Of a stretch of DNA of 64,000 bases, positions 12,495-22,080 are shown one piece after another. The stretch lies in contig NZ_JACFXV010000034.1 in assembly GCF_014050225.1 (NCBI RefSeq), forward strand, positions 62,001-126,000. The letters are read 5' to 3'. A program made the position numbers and the translations under genes. The number at the start of each line of letters is the position of its first letter. Within the stretch, counting starts at the first letter, position 1. The stretch comes from Stappia albiluteola. Lineage in GTDB: Bacteria > Pseudomonadota > Alphaproteobacteria > Rhizobiales > Stappiaceae. Below the pieces are notes generated by a model. It was not told where the DNA came from, ran no database searches, and saw only the letters and a program-made list of their open reading frames with translations.

Positions 12495-13119
12495 CCGGCG
12501 TGACCCGCCTGAGCGTCAGGTTGAGGCGGCCGCCATTGGCAAGCAGCGTCGAGGTGCCCGCCAGAACCCGGTCGATGCCGTGAAAGGCGAGCCTTGCGTT
12601 ACCGCCCAGCACCACCACGTCGCCGGAGGCGAGCTTCATCGATGTGGTGGGGTCCTTGCGGTTCGTGCCACCGACGCGAAAGACCGCGGTATCGCCCAGC
12701 GACACGGAGACAACGGGGGCAGATAAATCTTCCTCGTCGCGGTCCTGATGCAGGCCCATCCGGGCGCCAGGTGCATAGAAATTGATGAGGCAGGCTTCCG
12801 GTTCGGGCGCGCCGGCTGCAACGTCCTCCCACAGATCCAGCAGGCGCTGCGGTATCGGCGGCCAGGTCCGTCCGCTGTCTGGATGGTGCGGCTGATAGCG
12901 ATAGCCATCGATATCCGATACCCAGCCGAGCGGCCCGCAATTCGACATGCGCACGGAAAACGCCTTGCCGGTACGCGGCATCACCGGCTGGAAGAGCGGC
13001 GCCTGCGCGATCGCCTGCCTGATTTCCCCGACAAGGCTTTCCTGCGCCTGCCGGTCGAAATAGCCGGGCAGAAATCGCAGCCCGTTCCCGCTCGGATGTA
13101 ACTTCAAGCTCGACGCCAT
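12478..13119 (-). CDS. alkB: Alpha-ketoglutarate-dependent dioxygenase AlkB
   Basis: AlkB is an Fe(II)/2-oxoglutarate dioxygenase that repairs alkylated bases (1-meA, 3-meC) by oxidative demethylation. The ATG at 13119 gives 213 aa, close to the usual size; the frame is open further upstream without family similarity. Metal ligands are visible in MGLHQDRDEED (HxD) and the distal RLAFHGIDRV histidine, with RLNLTLRR contributing 2-oxoglutarate-binding arginines. It is divergent from dnaK and overlaps ubiB tail-to-tail. Whether it demethylates DNA, RNA or tRNA cannot be told. Confidence 0.92.
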   Translation of the reverse strand: MASSLKLHPSGNGLRFLPGYFDRQAQESLVGEIRQAIAQAPLFQPVMPRTGKAFSVRMSNCGPLGWVSDIDGYRYQPHHPDSGRTWPPIPQRLLDLWEDVAAGAPEPEACLINFYAPGARMGLHQDRDEEDLSAPVVSVSLGDTAVFRVGGTNRKDPTTSMKLASGDVVVLGGNARLAFHGIDRVLAGTSTLLANGGRLNLTLRRVTPVRQEG

Positions 13120-13250
13120 CCCCTGAACTGTCTCTTTATATATGGAGGATCGTAGTGAACTGCCTCCCGTTCCGCCACTTGGTGGACTCCTCGGCAAGGA
13201 AGCGTTAAGCCCTGTTGTCCAAATCAACGCAAGAAGCGCCTTGCGCTCGT

Positions 13251-13282
13251 CTTGCGAGGCGCCAGCCGCCAACTTATATACC
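13251..13282 (+). promoter_or_regulatory. Candidate RpoH-type heat-shock promoter of dnaK
   Basis: CTTG at 13251-13254 is followed after 18 nt by CTTATATA at 13273-13280. This fits the alphaproteobacterial sigma-32 pattern (CTTG, 17-18 nt, CYTATNT) recalled from published consensus. It sits about 130 nt upstream of the dnaK ATG, leaving a long 5-prime leader. Confidence 0.65.
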
Positions 13283-13410
13283 GTTCACGTTCAGCATCCC
13301 GCGTTTTCCTGCCATTTGGCAGGCGGCTGCCGGGAGCACATCAAAACGTGAATGGGGGCCGTCTGGATGCCGCAACGGGTCCGGTCGGTCTGCTGGAAAG
13401 AGAGGATATT

Positions 13411-15336
<1,926 letters not shown>

Positions 15337-15349
15337 TCGAGGCCTGTTC

Positions 15350-15381
15350 GAGCCGGCGCCGGGGCAACCTGGCGCCGGTTC
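15350..15381 (+). terminator. Hairpin after dnaK (partial terminator or processing site)
   Basis: Arms GAGCCGGCGCC (15350-15360) and GGCGCCGGTTC (15371-15381) form an 11-bp stem with one G-T pair and a 10-nt loop. Only a weak T-run follows (CTTTC), so termination would be partial. It starts 14 nt after the dnaK stop codon. Confidence 0.55.
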
Positions 15382-15440
15382 CTTTCGAAAATGGCCCGCT
15401 ATGACAGTGCGCTTTTCGATCCGTTTCGTTTAAGAAGGCT

Positions 15441-15473
15441 GAGCCCGCGCCGTTGGAAAGGCGGCGCGGGCTT
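15441..15473 (+). other. Second hairpin in the dnaK-dnaJ spacer
   Basis: Arms GAGCCCGCGCCG (15441-15452) and CGGCGCGGGCTT (15462-15473) form a 12-bp stem with a 9-nt loop and no T-tract. It lies 59 nt before the dnaJ start. Possible roles are an mRNA stability or translation-control element. Confidence 0.5.
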
Positions 15474-15531
15474 ACCGCCGCGAACGGTGGGGATCCCGCG
15501 GGTGTCGTGCTGAATTCAGGTGAATGAATTC

Positions 15532-16656
15532 ATGGAAAAACGTGATTTCTACGAAGTGCTCGGCGTTGGCCGCGAAGCGGACGAGAAGGAGCTGAAGAGC
15601 GCCTATCGCAAGCTCGCCATGAAGTTCCACCCGGATCGCAATCCGGGCGACGCCTCGGCCGAGGCCCAGTTCAAGGAAGTCAACGAAGCCTATGACACGT
15701 TGAAGGATGCGCAAAAGCGCGCCGCTTACGACCGCTTCGGCCATGCCGCGTTCGAGAATGGCGGATTTGGCGGCGGTCGTGGTCACGGCAACGATTTCGC
15801 GTCCGCGATGTCGGATATTTTCGACGAATTCTTCGGCATGGGTTCCAGCCGCCGTTCGAACGGGCGCGAGCGCGGTGCGGATCTGCGCTACAATCTCGAG
15901 ATTACGCTTGAAGAAGCCTACACGGGCAAGGCGGTGGAGATCGAGGTGCCGACTTCGATCACCTGTGACGCCTGTTCCGGCAGCGGCGCCAAGCCCGGCA
16001 CCCAGCCCACCAACTGCCGCACTTGCGGTGGGGCCGGCCGCGTGCGTGCCGCACAGGGCTTCTTCACGCTGGAGCGGACTTGTCCCACCTGTCAGGGACG
16101 TGGGCAGGTGATTTCCGACCCCTGCGGGACCTGCGGCGGATCCGGCCGCAAGACCCAGAACCGGACGCTCTCGGTCAACATTCCGGCCGGCATAGAGGAT
16201 GGCACCCGCATCCGGCTCGGCGGCGAGGGCGAGGCGGGCCTGCGCGGCGGTCCTCCGGGCGATCTCTATATCTTCCTGTCCATCAAGCCGCACGCCTTCT
16301 TCCAGCGCGATGGCGCGGACCTCTTCTGCCGCGTGCCGATTTCCATGACGACGGCGGCGCTTGGCGGGCAGTTCGACGTGCCGACGCTCGAAGGCGCGCC
16401 GACCCGCGTCAAGGTTCCCGAAGGCAGTCAGACCGGCAAGCAGTTCCGCCTCAAGGGCAAGGGCATGCCGGTGTTGCGGACGGCGCAATTCGGCGACCTG
16501 TATATCCAGGTCACGGTCGAAACGCCGACGAACCTCACCAAGAGGCAGCGTGAGCTTTTGGCCGAATTCGAGCAGGAATCCTCCGGTGCCACGCATCCGG
16601 AGTCACACGGATTCTTTTCCAGAGTTAAGGATTTTCTAGATAATCTAGGTAGTTAG
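15532..16656 (+). CDS. dnaJ: Co-chaperone DnaJ (Hsp40)
   Basis: DnaJ stimulates the DnaK ATPase and presents substrates. The ATG at 15532 has AGGTGA about 10 nt upstream and gives [12 protein letters not shown]; a GTG four codons earlier (15520) is less likely. The 374-aa protein has a J-domain (about 1-70) with the HPD motif in [10 protein letters not shown], then a G/F-rich stretch. Four CxxCxGxG zinc repeats follow ([32 protein letters not shown]), then the C-terminal substrate domain. This is a full type I DnaJ. Confidence 0.97.
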   Translation: MEKRDFYEVLGVGREADEKELKSAYRKLAMKFHPDRNPGDASAEAQFKEVNEAYDTLKDAQKRAAYDRFGHAAFENGGFGGGRGHGNDFASAMSDIFDEFFGMGSSRRSNGRERGADLRYNLEITLEEAYTGKAVEIEVPTSITCDACSGSGAKPGTQPTNCRTCGGAGRVRAAQGFFTLERTCPTCQGRGQVISDPCGTCGGSGRKTQNRTLSVNIPAGIEDGTRIRLGGEGEAGLRGGPPGDLYIFLSIKPHAFFQRDGADLFCRVPISMTTAALGGQFDVPTLEGAPTRVKVPEGSQTGKQFRLKGKGMPVLRTAQFGDLYIQVTVETPTNLTKRQRELLAEFEQESSGATHPESHGFFSRVKDFLDNLGS

Positions 16657-16731
16657 CGGATTTCGCCATCAATTTGCCATCTCGTGCGTCAAGCCTGTAC
16701 CCTGCCGATTGAGTGAAAAGGTGTTTCAGCA

Positions 16732-17346
16732 ATGCTTGACGTATCGGCCCGCAAGGTTCGGGGATTGACGGCAAAGATCGCAGATGAAGTGCGCTTCATC
16801 CGCAGTTGGGCGGAAAAGCCGCTGACGACGGGTGCTGTCAGTCCGTCGGGCCCCGATCTCGCGAAGAAGATGGCGGGCTTCGTTGAAGCCGGACGCAGCG
16901 GCGACGTGCTGGAGCTTGGACCGGGTACCGGAGTTGTCACCAAGGCGATCCTGGATCGCGGCATCGCGCAGGAACGCCTCGTCGCGGTCGAGTTCAACCG
17001 CGATTTCTGCGACCTTCTCGGGCGGCGGTTTCCTGGCATGAGTGTGGTGGAGGGCGACGCCTATCGCCTGCGCGACACGTTGAGCGACGTCGAGCCGGGC
17101 AGCCTTGCCAGCATCGTCTCCTCGCTGCCCCTGTTTACCCGGCCGAGGGAAGAGCGGCGCTCGCTGCTTGGCGATGCGCTCGATCTCCTGCAGCCCGGCG
17201 CCCCCTTCATCCAGTTCTCCTATGCCCTTGTGCCGCCGATTGCGGAGGAAGAGGGAAACCTGATGATCGAGCGGACGAACTGGATCGTCATGAACCTGCC
17301 GCCTGCCCGCGTCTTCGTCTATCGCAGGGCCGGGCAACCGAATTGA
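16732..17346 (+). CDS. pmtA: Phosphatidylethanolamine N-methyltransferase (PmtA type)
   Basis: PmtA uses SAM to methylate phosphatidylethanolamine stepwise to phosphatidylcholine, a membrane lipid typical of rhizobia. The 204-aa soluble-looking protein has SAM motif I as VLELGPGTGVVTKAIL (about residues 60-75) and the KPLTTGAVSPSGPDLAKKM segment characteristic of Rhizobium/Sinorhizobium-type PmtA. Its position directly after dnaK-dnaJ matches the rhizobial arrangement as I recall it. A member of the related rRNA dimethyltransferase superfamily is the main alternative, judged unlikely. Confidence 0.85.
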   Translation: MLDVSARKVRGLTAKIADEVRFIRSWAEKPLTTGAVSPSGPDLAKKMAGFVEAGRSGDVLELGPGTGVVTKAILDRGIAQERLVAVEFNRDFCDLLGRRFPGMSVVEGDAYRLRDTLSDVEPGSLASIVSSLPLFTRPREERRSLLGDALDLLQPGAPFIQFSYALVPPIAEEEGNLMIERTNWIVMNLPPARVFVYRRAGQPN

Positions 17347-17534
17347 TGTCCTGATCTGTTTCTGTGTTGTTTTCGGGTTTTACGAATCCCGCGAAAATTT
17401 GTTTTCGGTCCGACTGATTTCGCATATTCCCTTAAAGATTCGACACAGTTGTTGGTCGATGGGATGATGTTTCCGCTTTTCGGCTGGGGGAAATGAAAAG
17501 CGCCGCTGTCATGGAACTCTCGGGAGGAAACGCC

Positions 17535-18929
17535 ATGGCTACCTGGAAACCGGATCCCTCTTTCTATCCATCTCCGCGAATGGCCGCCAAGGCTCCGATC
17601 GAAAAGCTCGCCTACGTGGCGGCCTTCGACCCGGACCGCAAGAAACCGGACGCCATTGCCGTCGTCGATGTCGATCCGAAATCGGCGACCTACGCCGAAA
17701 TCGTCGGCCAGGTGGAAATGCCCAATACGGGAGACGAATTGCATCATTTCGGCTGGAACGCCTGTTCCTCCTGCCTGTGTCCGAACGCGCCGCATCCGCA
17801 TGTCGAGCGGCGCTATCTCGTGGTGCCGGGCCTGCGCTCCTCGCGCCTGCATATCATCGACACCAAGCCCGATCCGAAGAACCCGAAGATCGTCAAGGTG
17901 ATCGAACCGGAGGAAATCGCCGAGAAGGCCGGCTATTCGCGGCTGCACACGATCCATTGCGGGCCGGAAGGTATCTACGTGAACGCGCTCGGCAACGGCG
18001 AAGGCAAGGCGCCGGGCGGCATCTTCCTGCTCGACCACGACAATTTCGAGGTGCTGGGCCAGTGGGAGATGGATCGCGGGCCGCAGAAGCTTGCCTATGA
18101 CTTCTGGTGGCATCTCGGCCACGACACCATGGTGACCAGCGAATGGGGCACGCCCGACACGTTTGAGAACGGACTGGTGCCGGAAGTGCTGCTGGGGTCC
18201 AAATACGGCCGGCGCATCCACTTCTGGGACCTGCACAAGCGCAAGCACCTGCAGGAGATAGACCTGGGCGAGGAGCATCAGCTCGTCTTCGAGCTTCGCC
18301 CGGCGCATGACCCGACCAAGGCCTATGGCTTCGTCGGCTGCGTCATCAGTCTGAAGGACCTCTCCGCGTCGATCTGGACCTGGTATCGCGACGGATCGAA
18401 ATGGGCGATCAAGAAGGTGATCGAGATCCCGGCGGAGCCCGCCGATCCGGACCGGTTGCCGCCGATCCTGAAAGGCTTCAAGGCGGTGCCGCCGCTGGTT
18501 ACCGATATCGATCTGTCGATGGACGACCGCTTTCTCTACGTCTCGTGCTGGGGAACGGGCGATATGATCCAGTATGACGTTACCGACCCGTTCAAGCCGA
18601 AGGAGACGGGGCGCGTACGCATTGGCGGCATTGTGTCGCGCGCAACCCATCCCGGCGCGCGCAACGGCGCTTTGAATGGCGGACCGCAGATGGTGGAGGT
18701 GAGCCGCGACGGCAAACGCGTCTATTTCACCAACTCGCTCTACGGCGCCATTGATCCGCAATTCTATCCCGAGGGTATAGACGGCTGGATGGTGAAGCTC
18801 GATGTGGGCGACAATGGCGGCATCGACTTCGACGAAAGGTTCTTCGTCGACTGGCCGAAGGGCCATCGCCCGCATCAGGTGCGGCTGGAGGGCGGCGATT
18901 GCTCGTCCGACTCCTACTGCTACCCGTGA
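17535..18929 (+). CDS. mtoX: SBP56-family protein, probable methanethiol oxidase
   Basis: SBP56/SELENBP1 proteins oxidise methanethiol to formaldehyde, hydrogen sulfide and hydrogen peroxide; the bacterial MtoX is copper-dependent. The ATG at 17535 follows GGGAGG and gives 464 aa, the normal size. The family hallmarks HHFGWNACSSCLCP (about residues 73-86), FWWHLGHDTMVTSEWGTP, ITDIDLSMDDRFLYVS-like and a final GGDCSSDSYCYP are present. The N terminus (MATWKPDPSF) shows no signal peptide, although Hyphomicrobium MtoX is described as periplasmic. An inverted repeat CGAAAA/TTTTCG at 17392-17407 lies in the promoter gap. The nearby mdeA gives its substrate a source. Confidence 0.88.
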   Translation: MATWKPDPSFYPSPRMAAKAPIEKLAYVAAFDPDRKKPDAIAVVDVDPKSATYAEIVGQVEMPNTGDELHHFGWNACSSCLCPNAPHPHVERRYLVVPGLRSSRLHIIDTKPDPKNPKIVKVIEPEEIAEKAGYSRLHTIHCGPEGIYVNALGNGEGKAPGGIFLLDHDNFEVLGQWEMDRGPQKLAYDFWWHLGHDTMVTSEWGTPDTFENGLVPEVLLGSKYGRRIHFWDLHKRKHLQEIDLGEEHQLVFELRPAHDPTKAYGFVGCVISLKDLSASIWTWYRDGSKWAIKKVIEIPAEPADPDRLPPILKGFKAVPPLVTDIDLSMDDRFLYVSCWGTGDMIQYDVTDPFKPKETGRVRIGGIVSRATHPGARNGALNGGPQMVEVSRDGKRVYFTNSLYGAIDPQFYPEGIDGWMVKLDVGDNGGIDFDERFFVDWPKGHRPHQVRLEGGDCSSDSYCYP

Positions 18930-18962
18930 CCGGGCAGCCGGCAACCGGCAGGGGCGGCTGAA

Positions 18963-19580
18963 ATGTCGCCCTGGCTGGTGCTGGCCGGCCTCGGCGCCTT
19001 TCACGGCATCAATCCGGCGATGGGTTGGCTTTTCGCGGTGGCGCTCGGCCTCCACCGTGACAGCCGCTCCGCGCTGTGGCTTTCGCTGATCCCGATCGCC
19101 GCCGGCCACGCGGTCTCGATCGCCCTGGTGGCGGCGGCTATCGTTTTTCTCGGCCTTGTGGTGGAGCCGCAATTGCTGGAGCGAGTGGCGGGGATCTTTC
19201 TGATTGCCTGGGCTGCCTATTATGCCGTTTACGGCCATCGTCACCGCGTGCGCATCGGCATGACCACGGGTCTTGCCGGGCTTGGCCTGTGGTCCTTCCT
19301 GATGGCGACCGGCCACGGCGCCGGGCTGATGCTGGTGCCGGTGATCATTCCCCTTTGCCTGTCGGCAAGCCCGGCCGGCGAGCTGACCGCCTCAGGCTCG
19401 CTGCCCGTGGCTCTTGCGGCGATCGGCGTCCACACCGGCGCCCTGCTGGCAACCACCGCGCTTGTCGCAGGCGTCGTCTATGAATGGGCGGGGCTCGCTT
19501 TCCTGCGCCAGGGCTGGATCAACATGGATATGATCTGGGTGGCGGCGCTGCTCGCCACCGGTTTGATCCTTATCCTTTAA
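18963..19580 (+). CDS. Unknown polytopic membrane protein next to mtoX
   Basis: I do not recognise this family with certainty. The 205-aa protein has about six hydrophobic segments with intramembrane-looking histidines: GAFHGINPAMGWLF, IAAGHAVSI, ATGHGAGLML and IGVHTGALL. That pattern recalls small metal-ion or TauE/SafE-like permeases, but no diagnostic HxxxxDH motif of NicO transporters is seen. It starts 33 nt after mtoX on the same strand, so it is probably co-transcribed, and ends 1 nt from convergent mdeB. Because MtoX is copper-dependent, a role in metal supply or in moving a sulfur product is plausible, but this is inference from context. Confidence 0.75.
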   Translation: MSPWLVLAGLGAFHGINPAMGWLFAVALGLHRDSRSALWLSLIPIAAGHAVSIALVAAAIVFLGLVVEPQLLERVAGIFLIAWAAYYAVYGHRHRVRIGMTTGLAGLGLWSFLMATGHGAGLMLVPVIIPLCLSASPAGELTASGSLPVALAAIGVHTGALLATTALVAGVVYEWAGLAFLRQGWINMDMIWVAALLATGLILIL

Positions 19581-19581
19581 C

Positions 19582-21942
19582 CTACGCCACCTGCCCCGCC
19601 AGACGGATCGGGCGGCCCGGCGCGATCTCGGAGGCGGCGGCAACGATCGCATCCGCGTCGATGCCGAAATGCCGGTAGAGATCGGCGATGGTGCCGGTCT
19701 GGCCGAAATGCTCGACGCCAAGCGCCACGGTACGATGGCCGATCACGCCGCCGAGCCAGGCAAGCGTGGCGGGATGTCCGTCGGTGACGCTGATCAGCGT
19801 GCAATGGCGCGGCACGTCGGCAAGCAGGCGCTCGATATGGCTCGTCGCGCCTTTTTGCCCGCGCTTGCGCATGCGCATCGCCGCGTGCCAGCCCGCGTTC
19901 AGACGGTCGGCGGAGGTTACGGCAAGAACGCCGATATCGCGCCGGTCGTCACCGATACGGCCGGCCGCCTCGATCGCCTCTGGGGCCACCACGCCCTGAT
20001 AGGCGATGACGACCTCCGCGTTCGGTCCGGGCTTGCGCAGCCAGTAGGCGCCGTCGATGACACCCTGGCGGAATTCGGCGGTGTCGCGGCTGGCCGGCTG
20101 TTCCAGCGCGCGGGTGGACAGCCTGAGATAGACGGAGCCGCCGGTCTCGTCGCGCAGCCAGGTGTTCTCGTCCCGGTCCGCCTTGCCGTCGCGCTGCATG
20201 TAGTCGAAAGCCCAGTCCATGACGATCGACAACTCGTCGAGATAGGCGGGCTCGAAGGAGGCGAGGCCGTCCTGCGCCATGCCGATCAGCGGCGTGCCGA
20301 CGGACTGGTGCGCGCCGCCTTCGGGCGCCAGCGTCACGCCGGAGGGTGTGGCGGCCAGCAGGAAGCGCGCATCCTGGTAGCAGGCGTAGTTCAGCGCATC
20401 GAGACCGCGCGCGATGAAGGGATCGTAGAGCGTGCCGACGGGCAGCAGGCGTTCGCCGAACAGCGAGTGCGACAGGCCGGCGGCTCCCAGCAACAGGAAG
20501 AGGTTCATCTCGGCGATGCCGAGTTCGATATGCTGGCCCTGCCTGTCGAACCGCCACTTCTGCGCCGAAGGCACGCGCTCGTCGCGGAACGTGTCGGCGA
20601 TCTCCTCGCGGGCAAAGAGCCCGCGCCGGTTCACCCATGGCCCAAGATTGGTGGAGACGGTCACGTCCGGCGACGTGGTGACGATGCGGTCGGCGAGCGA
20701 GCTGCCGGACTTGGCCAGCGCGTCGAGGATCTTGCCGAAGCCCGCCTGCGTCGAAAGCTCCCTGTCGTCGAGGAAGACCGGTCCCGGCGTGGCGAGCCGG
20801 CCGGCGGAATGGCGGCGGCGTCCTTCCCGGAAGAAGGGAACCTCCTTCAAAAAGGCGTCGAGGCCATGGTCGAGGTCCCATTCGCGGCCGTCGCGAACGC
20901 CCATCTGCTGCTTGAAGGCGTCCATCTGCGCCGGCGTCATCAGGCCGGAATGGTTGTCCTTGTGCCCTGCCAACGGCGTGTTCCAGCCCTTGATGGTATA
21001 GGCCACGAAGGCGACTGGCCGGTCGTGATCTATCCGCGCGAAGGCGTCCGTCAGCGTTTCCAGGCAATGGCCGCCGAGATTGGTCATCAGTTCCTGCAAT
21101 TCGGCATCGGAGCGGCGGCCGATCAGCGCGCTGACCTTGCCCTGGTCGCCGATATCGTCCTGCAGGCGCTTTCGCCACGCCGCTCCGCCCTGGAAGGTCA
21201 GCGCGGAATAGAGCGCGTTCGGGCAGTCGTCGATCCAGCGCTTCAGCGCCTCGCCACCCGGCTCGTCGAAGGCCGCGCGTTGCAGGGCGCCGTATTTCAG
21301 GCGCACCACATCCCAGCCGAAAGCGCCGAAGATCGACTCGATGCGCCGGGCAAGGCCCTCGCGCACCACGCCGTCGAGGCTCTGGCGGTTATAGTCGATG
21401 ATCCACCAGGTGTTGCGCAGGCCGTGCTTCCAGCCTTCCTGCAACGCCTCGTAGACATTGCCCTCGTCGAGCTCGGCGTCGCCGACGAGTGCGATCATCC
21501 GTCCCTCGGCGCGCGTCTTCGCCCAGGGTTTGGCGGCGATATAGTCCTGCACCATGGAGGTGAAGGCGGTGATCGCGACGCCGAGACCGACGGAACCGGT
21601 AGAGAAATCGACGTCGTCCACGTCCTTGGTGCGGCTGGGATAGGACTGCGCGCCGCCATAGCCGCGAAAATTCTCGAGTCTTTCGCGGGTCTGGTTGCCC
21701 ATCAGGTACTGGATGGCATGGAAAACGGGCGAGGCATGCGGCTTCACCGCCACGCGGTCCTGCGGCCTCAGCGAATGGAAGTAGAGCGCCGTCATGATGG
21801 AAACCATCGAGGCGGACGAAGCCTGATGGCCGCCGACTTTCAGCCCGTCGGTCTTCTCGCGCAGGTGATTGGCGTTGTGGATCGTCCAGCAGGCGAGCCA
21901 CAGGAGCTTCTTCTCGATTTCCTTCAGGCGGGCCAGATCCAT
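19582..21942 (-). CDS. mdeB: Homodimeric E1-type 2-oxoacid dehydrogenase / transketolase-like (MdeB)
   Basis: This is a thiamine-diphosphate enzyme of the AceE-like homodimeric E1 family. The ATG at 21942 follows GGGGAGGAACGGC and gives 786 aa, shorter than AceE (about 890); a GTG five codons upstream is less likely. The ThDP motif runs from GDAELDEGN to IIDYNRQSLDG (about residues 165-205), with GGHQASSASM and TIKGWNTPLAGHKDNHSG also visible. It lies downstream of methionine gamma-lyase on the same strand, the arrangement of Pseudomonas putida mdeA-mdeB, where mdeB is an E1 homologue thought to use 2-oxobutyrate. Pyruvate remains a possible substrate. No E2/E3 genes lie nearby. Confidence 0.82.
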   Translation of the reverse strand: MDLARLKEIEKKLLWLACWTIHNANHLREKTDGLKVGGHQASSASMVSIMTALYFHSLRPQDRVAVKPHASPVFHAIQYLMGNQTRERLENFRGYGGAQSYPSRTKDVDDVDFSTGSVGLGVAITAFTSMVQDYIAAKPWAKTRAEGRMIALVGDAELDEGNVYEALQEGWKHGLRNTWWIIDYNRQSLDGVVREGLARRIESIFGAFGWDVVRLKYGALQRAAFDEPGGEALKRWIDDCPNALYSALTFQGGAAWRKRLQDDIGDQGKVSALIGRRSDAELQELMTNLGGHCLETLTDAFARIDHDRPVAFVAYTIKGWNTPLAGHKDNHSGLMTPAQMDAFKQQMGVRDGREWDLDHGLDAFLKEVPFFREGRRRHSAGRLATPGPVFLDDRELSTQAGFGKILDALAKSGSSLADRIVTTSPDVTVSTNLGPWVNRRGLFAREEIADTFRDERVPSAQKWRFDRQGQHIELGIAEMNLFLLLGAAGLSHSLFGERLLPVGTLYDPFIARGLDALNYACYQDARFLLAATPSGVTLAPEGGAHQSVGTPLIGMAQDGLASFEPAYLDELSIVMDWAFDYMQRDGKADRDENTWLRDETGGSVYLRLSTRALEQPASRDTAEFRQGVIDGAYWLRKPGPNAEVVIAYQGVVAPEAIEAAGRIGDDRRDIGVLAVTSADRLNAGWHAAMRMRKRGQKGATSHIERLLADVPRHCTLISVTDGHPATLAWLGGVIGHRTVALGVEHFGQTGTIADLYRHFGIDADAIVAAASEIAPGRPIRLAGQVA

Positions 21943-22019
21943 GCCGTTCCTCCCCACAATTCCGGAATGCAGGCTACGCCGCCTCCCGAGGCAGAACTTT
22001 ATCTGTTATTGCCGACAGA

Positions 22020-22063
22020 CGGCTTCGCTGCGGAAGAATGTTCCTTCTTCCGCAGCGAAGCCG
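22020..22063 (-). repeat. Perfect 19-bp inverted repeat between mdeA and mdeB
   Basis: CGGCTTCGCTGCGGAAGAA (22020-22038) and its exact complement (22045-22063) are separated by 6 nt. In the mdeA-to-mdeB direction the hairpin begins 17 nt after the mdeA stop and has no T-tract after it. It could be a transcript-end stabiliser, a partial attenuator setting mdeA above mdeB, or a DNA-level operator. Confidence 0.8.
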
Positions 22064-22080
22064 CAATAAATATTCGCCGG

